The notes: generated by a model not told the origin, from the sequence alone. A DNA stretch of 64,000 nucleotides from JBGSWL01 sp041752455 (GCA_041752455.1 JBGSWL010000078.1:38357-102356), one strand, 5' to 3'. Shown: positions 37,950-47,132, counted from the stretch's first letter. Numbers and translations are program-made.

Positions 37950-38636
37950 TCAGGCGTGCGACAGGCCGCCCTCGCCCTCGCCGCGCAGCAGATCCGATCC
38001 AATGCGCGACAGGCGGATGACAGCCTGGGTGCGGCTGTCGACATTGAGCTTCTGCAACACCGCCGAGACATGCGCCTTGATCGTCGCTTCCGACACATCG
38101 AGTTCGTAGGCGATCTGCTTGTTCAGCCAGCCTTCGGCCAGCATGCCGAGCACGCGCGCCTGCTGCGGCGTCAGGGTGCGAATGCGACCGATCAGGTCTG
38201 CAATTTCCGGGTCGTTTTCGCTGCCAAGGTCGATATGGGCGGGAAGCGCCACCTCGCCATCCAGCACGCGCTGGACGCTGGTGCGGATGACTTCCGTATT
38301 GGATGACTTGGAGATGAAGCCCGACGCGCCGAGTTCGATCGACCGGCGCACGGTTGCCGGATCATCGGTTGCCGAGACAATCACCACAGGCACTGCCGGA
38401 TGGGTCGCGCGCACGGCAACCAGCGCCGAAAGGCCACTGGCCCCCGGCATGGTCAGGTCCAGCATCAGAAGGTCGATGTCCCCTTCGCGCTCGAGCGTGG
38501 CGTTTGCCTGCGCAAAGTCACCAGCCTCCAGCATGATCGTGTCATCAGCGGCACCATTGATATGGCCAGCCAAAGCCGACCTGATCGCATCGCGAAACAA
38601 TGGATGATCGTCAGCTATCAGTATTTTAGTGGTCAA
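37950..38636 (-). CDS. LuxR-type response regulator (CrbR/ErdR-like)
   Basis: 228 residues: a receiver domain with acidic pocket IADDH, phospho-Asp at residue 60 (LLMLDLTMPG) and conserved Lys in GFISKSS, followed by a NarL/FixJ helix-turn-helix (RTLTPQQARVLGMLAEGWLNKQIAYELDVSEATIKAHVS, split). It ends 17 bases from the end of the hybrid kinase gene on the opposite strand, which makes it the likely partner. By analogy with CrbS/CrbR it may activate acetyl-CoA synthetase; acs is not in the window. Confidence 0.88.
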   Translation of the reverse strand: MTTKILIADDHPLFRDAIRSALAGHINGAADDTIMLEAGDFAQANATLEREGDIDLLMLDLTMPGASGLSALVAVRATHPAVPVVIVSATDDPATVRRSIELGASGFISKSSNTEVIRTSVQRVLDGEVALPAHIDLGSENDPEIADLIGRIRTLTPQQARVLGMLAEGWLNKQIAYELDVSEATIKAHVSAVLQKLNVDSRTQAVIRLSRIGSDLLRGEGEGGLSHA

Positions 38637-38740
38637 AGCGGCCCTCCCCCGACTGAGACCACCGGGCGACTCCTGCCATCGCTACCGGCGTTGACCAAGT
38701 AACACCGCTTCGTGCCGAAGCGTCAAGCCGCGTTACGACT

Positions 38741-39052
38741 TCATTGCGCGGGTTTGAGCCGGCGAACAAGTGCGGGCAGCCGCAAGACGAACCATGCGAC
38801 CGTCCAGACATTGCCAAGAAACGGCAACGGAATGATCCAGAAAACGGCTCGCCAGCCGCGCTCGAAGCCTGCGATGACCACCGCCGACAGCAGGAAACCG
38901 AGATAAAGATCGGCCAAGGTGACCAGTCCCCAAGGGTCGGCGGTGATCGCGTCAAACGACGCCCAGAAGTCTGCCGCATAGGCGGCCCAGATGATGAGAG
39001 CCGCAAATGCTGCTCCGATCACTGCAAGTGCCGCGCGCAAAGCCATCATCAT
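38741..39052 (-). CDS. Small membrane protein, unknown function
   Basis: 103 residues with three predicted membrane segments (MALRAALAVIGAAFAALIIW; LADLYLGFLLSAVVIAGFE; AVFWIIPLPFLGNVWTVAWF). The segment TADPWGLVTLADLYLG is reminiscent of DUF1475/DUF2834 proteins, but I am not sure of the family. Start at one of three consecutive ATG codons (39052). No functional context with its neighbours. Confidence 0.65.
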   Translation of the reverse strand: MMMALRAALAVIGAAFAALIIWAAYAADFWASFDAITADPWGLVTLADLYLGFLLSAVVIAGFERGWRAVFWIIPLPFLGNVWTVAWFVLRLPALVRRLKPAQ

Positions 39053-39142
39053 GTCGGGAGTTCTCCATTCGGTTGCATGGTCGTGATGTGACCATCGCAA
39101 CCGGCATTTCAAGCCTTCCGGCACCGACAGCTTCGGTCACGG

Positions 39143-39685
39143 CTATTTCGAGAGGAGTTTGGCGACCTTGTTGCAATAGGCCTTCGATACCGGGTTCATC
39201 GAACGGGCGCCGTGGCCGGCATTGTATTTGAGGATCGTGCCGCAGGTCGAACCGCCGGAAAGCCGGTGTGCGGTGCCGAGGTATTTCATGCCGTATTTGA
39301 GGTTGGTGGCCGGATCGTAGAGACCGCTGGCCGATCCGGTGTAGCCCATCATGCGCGCCGTTGCCGGCTTGATCTGCATGAGGCCGATTTCGCCAGCCGC
39401 ACCGCGCGCTTTCGGATTGTAGGTACTCTCGGTCTGGATGACGGCGTGGGCGAGATCGACGGGTACGCCATTGGCTTTTGCGTGCGAAACCACAAGCGCT
39501 GCAAACGGTCGCTTGTCGCTGCGCTGGCGTGTCGAGACCGTGATAGCCTGCAGCGGATCCTTGACGTTCAAGGCGTGGTCTTGCGTGTTGATGCCGGGAA
39601 GTGCGGCGGTGGAGGTGGTCTGGCATCCTGTTGCGACAATGCACAGGAGAGCCGCAGCGGCAACGCCGAGCGGTGTCTTGATCAT
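39143..39685 (-). CDS. Lytic transglycosylase lipoprotein (SLT domain)
   Basis: 180 residues. The signal peptide has lipobox VATGC. The SLT fold has the catalytic Glu in HAVIQTESTYNPKA (~88), then GEIGLMQIKPATARMMGY and a late KYNAGHG. It cleaves the glycan between MurNAc and GlcNAc. It belongs to a group of envelope enzymes here, with an amidase gene just upstream on the same strand. An unusual C-terminal Cys pair (STCGTIL, YCNKV) may form a disulfide. Confidence 0.9.
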   Translation of the reverse strand: MIKTPLGVAAAALLCIVATGCQTTSTAALPGINTQDHALNVKDPLQAITVSTRQRSDKRPFAALVVSHAKANGVPVDLAHAVIQTESTYNPKARGAAGEIGLMQIKPATARMMGYTGSASGLYDPATNLKYGMKYLGTAHRLSGGSTCGTILKYNAGHGARSMNPVSKAYCNKVAKLLSK

Positions 39686-39779
39686 GTGGTGGTATCCCCG
39701 ATTGTTCAGTCGAGGTTTGCATCAATCCGCCGATTGGGGCCAAGATACCGGCGTGAAAATCACTTTGCGTTGCAACCTG

Positions 39780-40568
39780 TCATGGCACCCGGGTCGGCGC
39801 GTTGCGGGCCTTGGCCGTCAACGCGAGAATATCATCGAGCACCTGAAGCGTCGATCGGTCAGCCGCACCATCGACCAGCACTTGGCGAAACCGCCTCTGG
39901 AAGGCCTCGACGCAGATACTGGTGCGCCGGTCGAAAACCCCGGAAATCGGGCACTCCATGCCGTACTGCACCAATTTTTCTTGCAATGCAGCAACGCCCG
40001 GACCTGTGTCGCCTTCGCGCAGCACTTGCGTGCCTGCAGGGCCTGACGCCTCAGCCCAAAGGCCGATCCCGGAGGCGGCAAGACGGGCCCAGGGAAAGTG
40101 TTCCCCCGGATCACGTTTTCGCTCGGGCGCGATGTCGGAATGGGCAACAATGTTCCAAGGTGCGATCGCATGGCGCGCAAGGATGCCGCGACACAGCGCA
40201 ATCAGCGCCTCGATCTGGGCATCCGGATAGGGCGGCAAACCGTAGCGGTGACCGCCATTGACGATTTCGATGCCAACCGACCGCGAATTGACATCCTCGC
40301 GGCCCTGCCATGAGCCCTTGCCGGCATGCCAGGCGCGGTCACGTTCAGCGACCAGTTGCACCACTGCCCCGTCTTCATGCAGCACGTAGTGGCAGGAGAC
40401 CTGGCTTTCGGGATTGCACAGCCAGTCCTCGGCGCCCTTGCCGCTTTCCATTTCGGTGTAATGCAGAACCAGCAGGTCGATGGTCGTACCGTCGGCCCTG
40501 ACGCCGATGTTCGGCGACGGACGAACCGTGGCGCCTGCGTGGTCGGCACAAAAAGCTGGTTCAGCCAT
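39780..40568 (-). CDS. N-acetylmuramoyl-L-alanine amidase (AmiD/AmpD family)
   Basis: Amidase_2 domain (~30-170) with zinc ligands visible in LLVLHYTEM, the WHAGKGSWQG loop and IVAHSDIAPERKRDPG. A peptidoglycan-binding helical domain follows (GDTGPGVAALQEKLVQYG, ~190-205). No signal peptide is visible from ATG 40568, so it may act in the cytoplasm on recycled muropeptides, like AmpD. The start overlaps the stop of the DnaJ/TerB gene; the longer open frame upstream runs inside that gene and was not used. Confidence 0.9.
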   Translation of the reverse strand: MAEPAFCADHAGATVRPSPNIGVRADGTTIDLLVLHYTEMESGKGAEDWLCNPESQVSCHYVLHEDGAVVQLVAERDRAWHAGKGSWQGREDVNSRSVGIEIVNGGHRYGLPPYPDAQIEALIALCRGILARHAIAPWNIVAHSDIAPERKRDPGEHFPWARLAASGIGLWAEASGPAGTQVLREGDTGPGVAALQEKLVQYGMECPISGVFDRRTSICVEAFQRRFRQVLVDGAADRSTLQVLDDILALTAKARNAPTRVP

Positions 40569-41289
40569 CGGCAGGCATGCGCTTTCGGGCAAGGTCAGGC
40601 TCGATAGCTGCCCAAGCTGTGGTGATTGCGGCCATGCGATCATGGGCGATACCGACAAACTCCTCAGGAACGCCACGCGCAACCATCGCATCGGGGTGAT
40701 TGTCGCGCACCAGTTCGAGGTAGCGCGACCGGGCCACATGGTAGTCCATCTCCGGTGACAGGCCGAGTATCCGCCAAGGGTCAGACCGGCCGCGATCAAC
40801 GTGGCGGGCGGCGATCCGTTCGAAAGCAGCGTCGGTCACCCCGAAGATTTCAGCCACATCGCCGAGAAACGCCATCTCGTTTTCATGGATCATCCCGTCG
40901 GCCTTGGCGATGTGAAACAGGCCGTCAAGGATGTCGCGCAGGATCGGGCAGTCGGGTTTTCCGGAACCGCAGAGATCGGCCATCTGCCGGGCATAGGCAT
41001 GAAAGCCTGCGACGTCACGTTTGGCGAGGTTGTAGAGCGTCGCCACGTTACCGGCCTCGTCCGCAGGGATCGCGAAAATCTCCCGAAATGCAGTGACTTC
41101 AGCCGGCGTCACGATGCCGTCGGCCTTTGCCATCTTGGCGGACAAGGCAATCATCGCGACGGAAAAGGCAACGCGCGCCCGGGTCTCCGGGTCACCTTCA
41201 AAGACCGTGCGCACTTGCTCGATCACGGTCGCAAACGCCGTGGCAGCCGTGCCGGTCAAAAATGCGGACAAGCGATTCCAGATCGTCAT
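40561..41289 (-). CDS. DjlA-like co-chaperone (TerB plus DnaJ domain)
   Basis: 242 residues. The TerB-like helical domain spans ~35-165 (KMAKADGIVTPAEVTAF; KADGMIHENEMAFL), each half carrying an acidic metal-site motif. A C-terminal J domain (DPWRILGL...YLELVRDNHPDAM) has the HPD triad. Unlike E. coli DjlA no N-terminal membrane anchor is evident. Its stop overlaps the amidase start, so the two are probably coexpressed. Confidence 0.9.
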   Translation of the reverse strand: MTIWNRLSAFLTGTAATAFATVIEQVRTVFEGDPETRARVAFSVAMIALSAKMAKADGIVTPAEVTAFREIFAIPADEAGNVATLYNLAKRDVAGFHAYARQMADLCGSGKPDCPILRDILDGLFHIAKADGMIHENEMAFLGDVAEIFGVTDAAFERIAARHVDRGRSDPWRILGLSPEMDYHVARSRYLELVRDNHPDAMVARGVPEEFVGIAHDRMAAITTAWAAIEPDLARKRMPADG

Positions 41290-41338
41290 GACACGTTCTA
41301 GCCCAACCGCCGGTGTGGCGAAAGCAAGTGTGTGCGTA

Positions 41339-41746
41339 CTAGTTGTGGTCGTCCGGCTCCAGTTCGAGGAGCACGGCAAGATCACCACCGCGCAAAACCA
41401 ATCGCTTGTCGATGATCTCGAACCGCCGCACTTTTTCGAGCTTGGCAAAAAACCGGTGCTCGAACTTCATCGCAGCCTCGGCGCACGCCATGCGGGTGGC
41501 GGCAATCGGCGACACGGTCATGGCGCCATCAGTGAGTTCCTCATAGCCTGCGGTGAACCGGTTGCAGCCGCCGCGACCGCCGATCCGGTCATTTTCGAAC
41601 GTGATGAAAGCTTCGGGATTGCCGGCGATCTTCCACGACGTGCCGGCCAGCACCCTGACTGGTTCGGCCTGTGCCGGGGCTATGTGGAGCATGGCAACCA
41701 GGAGGCTGACGCCAACCATCAACAGCGTGGATTTCATCGGGTGCAT
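41339..41746 (-). CDS. META domain protein, periplasmic (HslJ-like)
   Basis: About 135 residues with a signal peptide ending near PAQA. The META domain shows the pattern GTSWKIAG, then GRGGCNRFTAGYE and TRMACAEAAMKFE with two cysteines. META proteins such as HslJ are linked to stress and novobiocin tolerance, but the molecular role is unknown. GGAGGGAAAGAGGA precedes two candidate ATGs (41746 and 41737). Confidence 0.85.
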   Translation of the reverse strand: MHPMKSTLLMVGVSLLVAMLHIAPAQAEPVRVLAGTSWKIAGNPEAFITFENDRIGGRGGCNRFTAGYEELTDGAMTVSPIAATRMACAEAAMKFEHRFFAKLEKVRRFEIIDKRLVLRGGDLAVLLELEPDDHN

Positions 41747-41855
41747 TCCTCTTTCCCTCCGGCATCGACCATTGCCGTGACGGCTTTGTGGCAAGTGCGC
41801 GGCTTGTCCGTATCGCCGATTTCAGCAAGATGGAAATGGCAAAACGGAGACTTGG

Positions 41856-44800
41856 ATGACCGGCACCGGCAAGTGGCAGTTCTGGATTGATCGCGGCGGC
41901 ACGTTCACGGACGTGATCGGGCGCGATCCGCAAGGGCAGTTGCGGGCGCGCAAATTGCTGTCGGAGAACCCGGAGGCCTACCGGGACGCGGCGGTGCAAG
42001 GCATCCGCGACATTCTCGGCCTTTCCGCCGACGCCCCGATCCCGGCAGGACTTGTCGAGGTGGTTCGCATGGGAACCACCGTTGCGACCAATGCGCTGTT
42101 GGAGCGCAAGGGCGACCGGACGCTGCTATTGATCACGCGCGGTTTCCGCGACGCGCTGAAGATCGCATACCAGGCGCGGCCCGACATTTTCGCCAAAGAG
42201 ATCGTGCTGCCCGAACAGCTCTATGAGCGCGTCATCGAGGTTGACGAACGGGTGCTGGCCGATGGCACCGTTGAAACGCCATTCGACGCGGCAACCCTTG
42301 ACGCGGCGCTCGCGCAGGCGCGGGCCGACGGCATCGACGCGGTGGCAATCGCCTTCATGCATGCCTGGGCCTATCCGGCCCACGAAAAAGCTGCGGCCGA
42401 ACGGGTCCGCGCCGCCGACTTTGCGCAAGTATCCGTCAGCCACGAGGTTTCGCCACTCGCCAAACTGGTCGGTCGCGGCGATACGACCGTGGTCGATGCC
42501 TATCTGTCGCCGATCCTTCGCCGTTATGTCGATCGCGTGGCGGGGGAGTTGGGTATTGGTGCTTTGCCATCACCCACGTCCTTCGAGGCGGCGCCTGACG
42601 GCGCCGCACCTCAGGATGAGGGGGATGGTCGCCCTGCCCCTCATGCTGAGGTGCGAGCACAGCGAGCCTCGAAGCACGAGGGGCATAGCGAAACCCGCCT
42701 GCAGTTCATGATGTCATCGGGCGGGCTTACCTCGGCCTCGACCTTCCAGGGCAAGGATGCGATCCTGTCCGGCCCGGCGGGCGGTGTGGTCGGCATGGTG
42801 GAAACGGCGCGCGAGGAAGGTTTCGGCCATGTCATCGGTTTCGATATGGGCGGCACATCGACCGACGTCGCCCATTGCGACGGCACCTATGAGCGCGCTT
42901 TCGAGACCGAGGTTGCAGGCGTTCGCATTCGAGCGCCGATGATGCGCATCCACACGGTCGCGGCCGGCGGCGGGTCGATCCTCAAATACGAGGATGACCG
43001 GTTTCAGGTTGGCCCGGCCTCTGCCGGTGCCAATCCGGGGCCAGCCGCCTACCGGCGCGGCGGACCGCTGACCGTCACCGATGCCAATGTGATGGTCGGC
43101 AAGCTCGATCCGGCAACATTTCCGGCCATCTTCGGACCGGCGCGCGACCAGCCGTTGGATGCTGACGTCGTGCGCCAAGATTTTGCGACGCTGGCATCCC
43201 GGATCGGTGGCGGACGCACACCCGAACAGGTGGCGGAAGGCTTCCTGACGATTGCGGTCGAGAACATGGCGAACGCCATCAAGAAGATTTCGGTGCAACG
43301 CGGCCATGATGTGACGCGCACCGTGCTCAACTGTTTCGGCGGCGCTGGCGGTCAGCATGCCTGCCTGGTTGCCGATGCGCTCGGCATGGACGCGGTGCTG
43401 ATCCATCCGCTGTCGGGGCTGCTCTCGGCCTACGGCATCGGCATGAGCCGGGTTTCCGCCTCGCGCCAACACGCGCTTGTCATGCCGCTTGAAGAGCAAA
43501 CCCTTCCGGAAATCACGAATCTTCTGAATCGCTTGCAGACGGATGTTGAAGCCGAACTGGAGGGCCAGGGGGTTGATACTTCACAGATCGAATCAACGCT
43601 GACGCTGCATATCCGCTACGACGGCACGGACACGGCGCTGGAGGTTGCCTTCGATGGCGCCGATCTGACCGCAGCGGCACGCGCTTTCGAAGCGGCGCAC
43701 AAGGCGCAATTCGGTTTCATCTCGCCCGGACGGCGCATGATTGTCGAAGCCGTCGGGATCGAAGGCACCGACCGTGATGATCGCCCCGGTTCGCCCGCTT
43801 CTGCCGAGGTCGAAGACCACCGGCCGGAACCGGCGTCCATGCGTCCGATCTATTCCGGCGGCCGGCATCGCAGTGCCGGTGTCTTTCACCGCGAGGCGCT
43901 CTTGTCGGGTGCACGCATGGCCGGCCCGGCGATCATCATAGAAGCCAACCAGACCATCGTTGTCGAAGACGGTTGGGAGGCAACATTGACCGCCCGTGAC
44001 AACATTGTCCTGCGCCGCGTTCGTCCTCGCTCGTCGCTTGCTCCTATCGGCACCGATGCCGATCCGGTGATGCTGGAGGTGTTCAACAACCTGTTCATGT
44101 CGATTGCCGAGCAGATGGGCGTGACGCTGCAGAACACGGCCTCGTCGGTCAACATCAAGGAGCGGCTGGATTTCTCCTGCGCGGTATTCGATGCCGACGG
44201 GCAATTGGTGGCGAACGCGCCGCACATGCCGGTGCATCTGGGGTCCATGGACCGGTCGGTCGAATCGATCATCCGCCAGAACCCGGTGATGAAACCGGGC
44301 GATGTCTATGCGCTCAACGCGCCATACAATGGCGGCACGCATCTGCCGGACATCACCGTGGTGACGCCGGTGTTTGATGCCTACCGGACCATCCTCTTCT
44401 ACGTCGCGGCGCGCGGGCACCATGCCGATATCGGCGGCATGGCACCGGGTTCGGCAACGCCGCGCGCCACGCATCTCGACGAGGAAGGCGTGCTGGTCGA
44501 CAATTTCAAGCTGGTCTCGGAAGGCGTGTTCAACGAGCAGGCGTTTCTTGACCTGATGACCAACCATCGCTGGCCGGCGCGCAACCCGGTGCAAAACCTT
44601 GCCGACATCAAGGCGCAGGTCGCTGCCAACGAGAAGGGCGTCCTCGAACTCTCCCGCATGGTCAGCCATTTCACGCTGCCTGTGGTCCAAGCCTATATGA
44701 AGCATGTGCAAGACAATGCGGAGGAAAGCGTGCGCCGGGTTATCGACCGGCTGGCCGATTGCGAGGCCACTTACCCAACCGATCGCGGCCAGGAAATCCG

Positions 44801-45596
44801 GGTCAAGATCAGCGTCGACCGGACGAAGCGCAGCGCGAAGGTGGACTTTACCGGCACTTCTGATGTCTGGCCCAACAATTTCAACGCGCCGGAACCGGTG
44901 ACCCGCGCCGCGGTGCTATACGTATTCCGGCTGATGGTCGAAAGCGGCATCCCGATGAATGCAGGCTGCCTGAAGCCGATCGAGATCATCATTCCCGATG
45001 GCTGCTTCCTCAAACCCGCCTACCCGGCTGCCGTTGTTGCCGGCAACACCGAGACATCCCAGCATGTGACCAACTGCCTGCTGCAGGCGCTCGGCGCCAT
45101 GGCCAATGCGCAAGGCTCGATGAACAACCTCACCTATGGCAATGCACGCTACCAGAACTACGAGACGATCTGCTCCGGTGCACCGGCAGGCGTGATGAAT
45201 GACAGGCGCGGCTTTGCCGGTGCGTCGGGCGTCCACACCCACATGACCAACACAAGGATGACCGACCCTGAGATCCTCGAAATGCGGTTTCCCGTGGTGG
45301 TCGAAGAGTTCTCGATCCGGAAAGGTTCCGGTGGCCAAGGCCGATATCCGGGTGGTGACGGCACGCGACGGACACTGCGCTTCCTTGAGGACATGGACTG
45401 CGCCATCGTCTCGTCGCACCGCCTCGTGCCGCCCAAGGGCCTTGCCGGGGGCGGTGACGGCCAGTGCGGCAAGACCGAAGTGCGCCGGCTCGACGGCACC
45501 CTTGAACTCTTGCAGCCGAGCGACCAGACGCACCTGAAGGCCGGCGAAGCGGTGATCGTCACAACGCCGACACCGGGAGGATATGGGTCAGGATAG
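41856..45596 (+). CDS. Hydantoinase/5-oxoprolinase family protein (HyuA-HyuB fusion) with in-frame palindromic insertion
   Basis: 1,246-residue ATP-dependent amidohydrolase of the 5-oxoprolinase type. The N-terminal HyuA half begins FWIDRGGTFTDVIGRDPQG, continues through GFDMGGTSTDVA (~330) and ends about residue 700. The HyuB half begins at DADPVMLEVFNNLFMSIAEQ (~735) and has NAPYNGGTHLPDITVV and GGQGRYPGGDGTRR. Between ~239 and 278 there is an Ala/Pro/Glu-rich insert encoded by two tandem palindromes (42575-42684). The substrate may be 5-oxoproline or a hydantoin-like ring; this is not resolvable. The neighbouring GntP permease is convergent. Confidence 0.9.
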   Translation: MTGTGKWQFWIDRGGTFTDVIGRDPQGQLRARKLLSENPEAYRDAAVQGIRDILGLSADAPIPAGLVEVVRMGTTVATNALLERKGDRTLLLITRGFRDALKIAYQARPDIFAKEIVLPEQLYERVIEVDERVLADGTVETPFDAATLDAALAQARADGIDAVAIAFMHAWAYPAHEKAAAERVRAADFAQVSVSHEVSPLAKLVGRGDTTVVDAYLSPILRRYVDRVAGELGIGALPSPTSFEAAPDGAAPQDEGDGRPAPHAEVRAQRASKHEGHSETRLQFMMSSGGLTSASTFQGKDAILSGPAGGVVGMVETAREEGFGHVIGFDMGGTSTDVAHCDGTYERAFETEVAGVRIRAPMMRIHTVAAGGGSILKYEDDRFQVGPASAGANPGPAAYRRGGPLTVTDANVMVGKLDPATFPAIFGPARDQPLDADVVRQDFATLASRIGGGRTPEQVAEGFLTIAVENMANAIKKISVQRGHDVTRTVLNCFGGAGGQHACLVADALGMDAVLIHPLSGLLSAYGIGMSRVSASRQHALVMPLEEQTLPEITNLLNRLQTDVEAELEGQGVDTSQIESTLTLHIRYDGTDTALEVAFDGADLTAAARAFEAAHKAQFGFISPGRRMIVEAVGIEGTDRDDRPGSPASAEVEDHRPEPASMRPIYSGGRHRSAGVFHREALLSGARMAGPAIIIEANQTIVVEDGWEATLTARDNIVLRRVRPRSSLAPIGTDADPVMLEVFNNLFMSIAEQMGVTLQNTASSVNIKERLDFSCAVFDADGQLVANAPHMPVHLGSMDRSVESIIRQNPVMKPGDVYALNAPYNGGTHLPDITVVTPVFDAYRTILFYVAARGHHADIGGMAPGSATPRATHLDEEGVLVDNFKLVSEGVFNEQAFLDLMTNHRWPARNPVQNLADIKAQVAANEKGVLELSRMVSHFTLPVVQAYMKHVQDNAEESVRRVIDRLADCEATYPTDRGQEIRVKISVDRTKRSAKVDFTGTSDVWPNNFNAPEPVTRAAVLYVFRLMVESGIPMNAGCLKPIEIIIPDGCFLKPAYPAAVVAGNTETSQHVTNCLLQALGAMANAQGSMNNLTYGNARYQNYETICSGAPAGVMNDRRGFAGASGVHTHMTNTRMTDPEILEMRFPVVVEEFSIRKGSGGQGRYPGGDGTRRTLRFLEDMDCAIVSSHRLVPPKGLAGGGDGQCGKTEVRRLDGTLELLQPSDQTHLKAGEAVIVTTPTPGGYGSG
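42575..42684. repeat. Two tandem palindromic elements inside the oxoprolinase gene
   Basis: The first hairpin is around GGCGCC-TGAC-GGCGCC (42590-42606), with outer arms CCTTCGAGG and CCTCAGGATGAGG. The second spans 42636-42684, with arms GCCCCTCATGCT and AGCACGAGGGGC. These words resemble the intergenic palindromes (CCTCATCCTGAGG type) common in Rhizobiales. The pair is translated in frame and lengthens the protein by about 40 residues. Confidence 0.82.
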
Positions 45597-45609
45597 CCCC
45601 GCTGTCGTG

Positions 45610-47010
45610 TCAGAAACTGCCGAAGAGGGCTGACAAGACAAGCACGACGCATAGCGCCAACAGCGGTATGGCGACCGCTACGACAAAGATTGGCGCGTAG
45701 GCTTCCCGGTGCGTCAGCTTGCCAATGCCCAGAAGCGTGATGACTGCGCCGTTGTGCGGCAACGTATCAAGACAGCCGGTCGCGAGCGACGTGACCCGAT
45801 GCATCAGCGCCGGATCGATGTTCTGGATGGCGGCAAGCGCAAGATATTTCTCACCCAGCACATCCAGCGCGATCGACATGCCGCCGGACGCAGATCCGGT
45901 TATTCCGGCCAAAAGGCCTGTCGAAAGCGCGAGATTGACGATCACGCCGCCGGGAAGGTTGTCCAGACCGCTGGTGATGAGGCCGAACGCTGGCAAGCCG
46001 GCAATGACGGCACCAAACCCGACCAGCGCCGCGGTGTTGAAAAGCGGGATCAACGCCATCTGGGCGCCATCGCCCATGACCGTCAGCGGCATATCAAGTT
46101 GGCGGTAGACGAGGACCACCAGTGTCACCAGGGCCAGAAGCAGGCTCGCGATCAAGGACCATGTGCCGACGACCGCCTGGGGGTTCGTTGCGCCCCACCT
46201 TTCCTCGTCGAGGAATGCGAGGTCGAGTGCCGGGAAGTAGAAGGTCGAAAGTAGCAGGTTGGTAACGATGACCGTTGCGAGCGGTGCCAGGCTCCGCCAC
46301 AGCGAGGGTTGATGAGGACTTTGAGCCGGCAGTGACGGAACATTATCATCGCGGATGAGATTTTCGGGGTTGCCCGGATAACGGGCCGCCTGCCGCGAAA
46401 GATAGACAAGTCCGACTACCGCCATGACCAGGCCGGCAATGATGCCAAGACCGGGCGCCGCAAAAACCGTCGTGCCGAAGTATGGCATCGGGATTGCATT
46501 CTGGATGGATGGCGTTCCCGGCAACGCGGTCATGGTGAAGGTGAAAGATCCAAGAGCGATCGCCGCAGGAACGAGGGTGGCGCTTATGCGTGCCGCTTTG
46601 AAAAGCGCCAGCGCGATCGGATAGACTGCGAAGGCAACCACGAAAAGCGAAATGCCGCCGTAGGTCAGGATGGCGCAGGCGATAACGACCGCCAGGATGG
46701 CGCGACGGGCTCCAAGTGCCGCGATCACGCTCTGCGAGATCGTGGCTGCCGCGCCGGAAACCTCCATGACGCGCCCGAAAATGGCACCGATGACAAACAG
46801 CGGAAAGAATGACACGACGAAACTTCCGACCGCCGGCATGAATCGTTGGGTCAATGACGCCATCACCGGGTCGCCGACCAACAAGGCTGCAAGGCCGGCA
46901 AGCACCGGCGCGAGAATCAGGACCGAGACGCCCCGCCACGCGAGCCAAACCAGAAGGCCGAGTGAAAGCACGACCGGCAGGACAAGGATCAGACCGTCGA
47001 TCAGTTGCAT
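45610..47010 (-). CDS. GntP family permease
   Basis: 466-residue membrane transporter with about 12-14 helices. The region TMTALPGTPSIQNAIPMPYFGTT (split; ~160-182) and the late segment SGSASGGMSIALDVLGE with CLDTLPHNGAVITLL match the GntP/citrate-type permeases for gluconate or other organic acids. Substrate unknown. It is convergent with the oxoprolinase gene (13 bases between stops) and divergent from the cytochrome c peroxidase gene. Confidence 0.86.
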   Translation of the reverse strand: MQLIDGLILVLPVVLSLGLLVWLAWRGVSVLILAPVLAGLAALLVGDPVMASLTQRFMPAVGSFVVSFFPLFVIGAIFGRVMEVSGAAATISQSVIAALGARRAILAVVIACAILTYGGISLFVVAFAVYPIALALFKAARISATLVPAAIALGSFTFTMTALPGTPSIQNAIPMPYFGTTVFAAPGLGIIAGLVMAVVGLVYLSRQAARYPGNPENLIRDDNVPSLPAQSPHQPSLWRSLAPLATVIVTNLLLSTFYFPALDLAFLDEERWGATNPQAVVGTWSLIASLLLALVTLVVLVYRQLDMPLTVMGDGAQMALIPLFNTAALVGFGAVIAGLPAFGLITSGLDNLPGGVIVNLALSTGLLAGITGSASGGMSIALDVLGEKYLALAAIQNIDPALMHRVTSLATGCLDTLPHNGAVITLLGIGKLTHREAYAPIFVVAVAIPLLALCVVLVLSALFGSF

Positions 47011-47118
47011 GGCGTTCCGTGAACATTTGCAGTGATCACGCTATGCCGTCCCGGGCCGGCGACGGCCATGACCTGCGTCAATTGAGGCGCAAGGTGAGCG
47101 CGGCAAACAACCATCGTT

Positions 47119-47132
47119 TTGACTGATGTCAA
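47119..47132. promoter_or_regulatory. FNR/DNR-type operator upstream of cytochrome c peroxidase
   Basis: Perfect dyad TTGAC-TGAT-GTCAA, matching the FNR-family layout of 5-base half sites with a 4-base spacer. It is 75 bases before the ATG at 47207. Known cytochrome c peroxidase genes are activated by FNR-type regulators at low oxygen, so the position fits. Confidence 0.7.

Noticed and set aside
40569..40799. Longer N-terminus for the AmpD-like amidase
   Set aside because: It lies within the DnaJ/TerB gene in another frame and has no similarity to the family.
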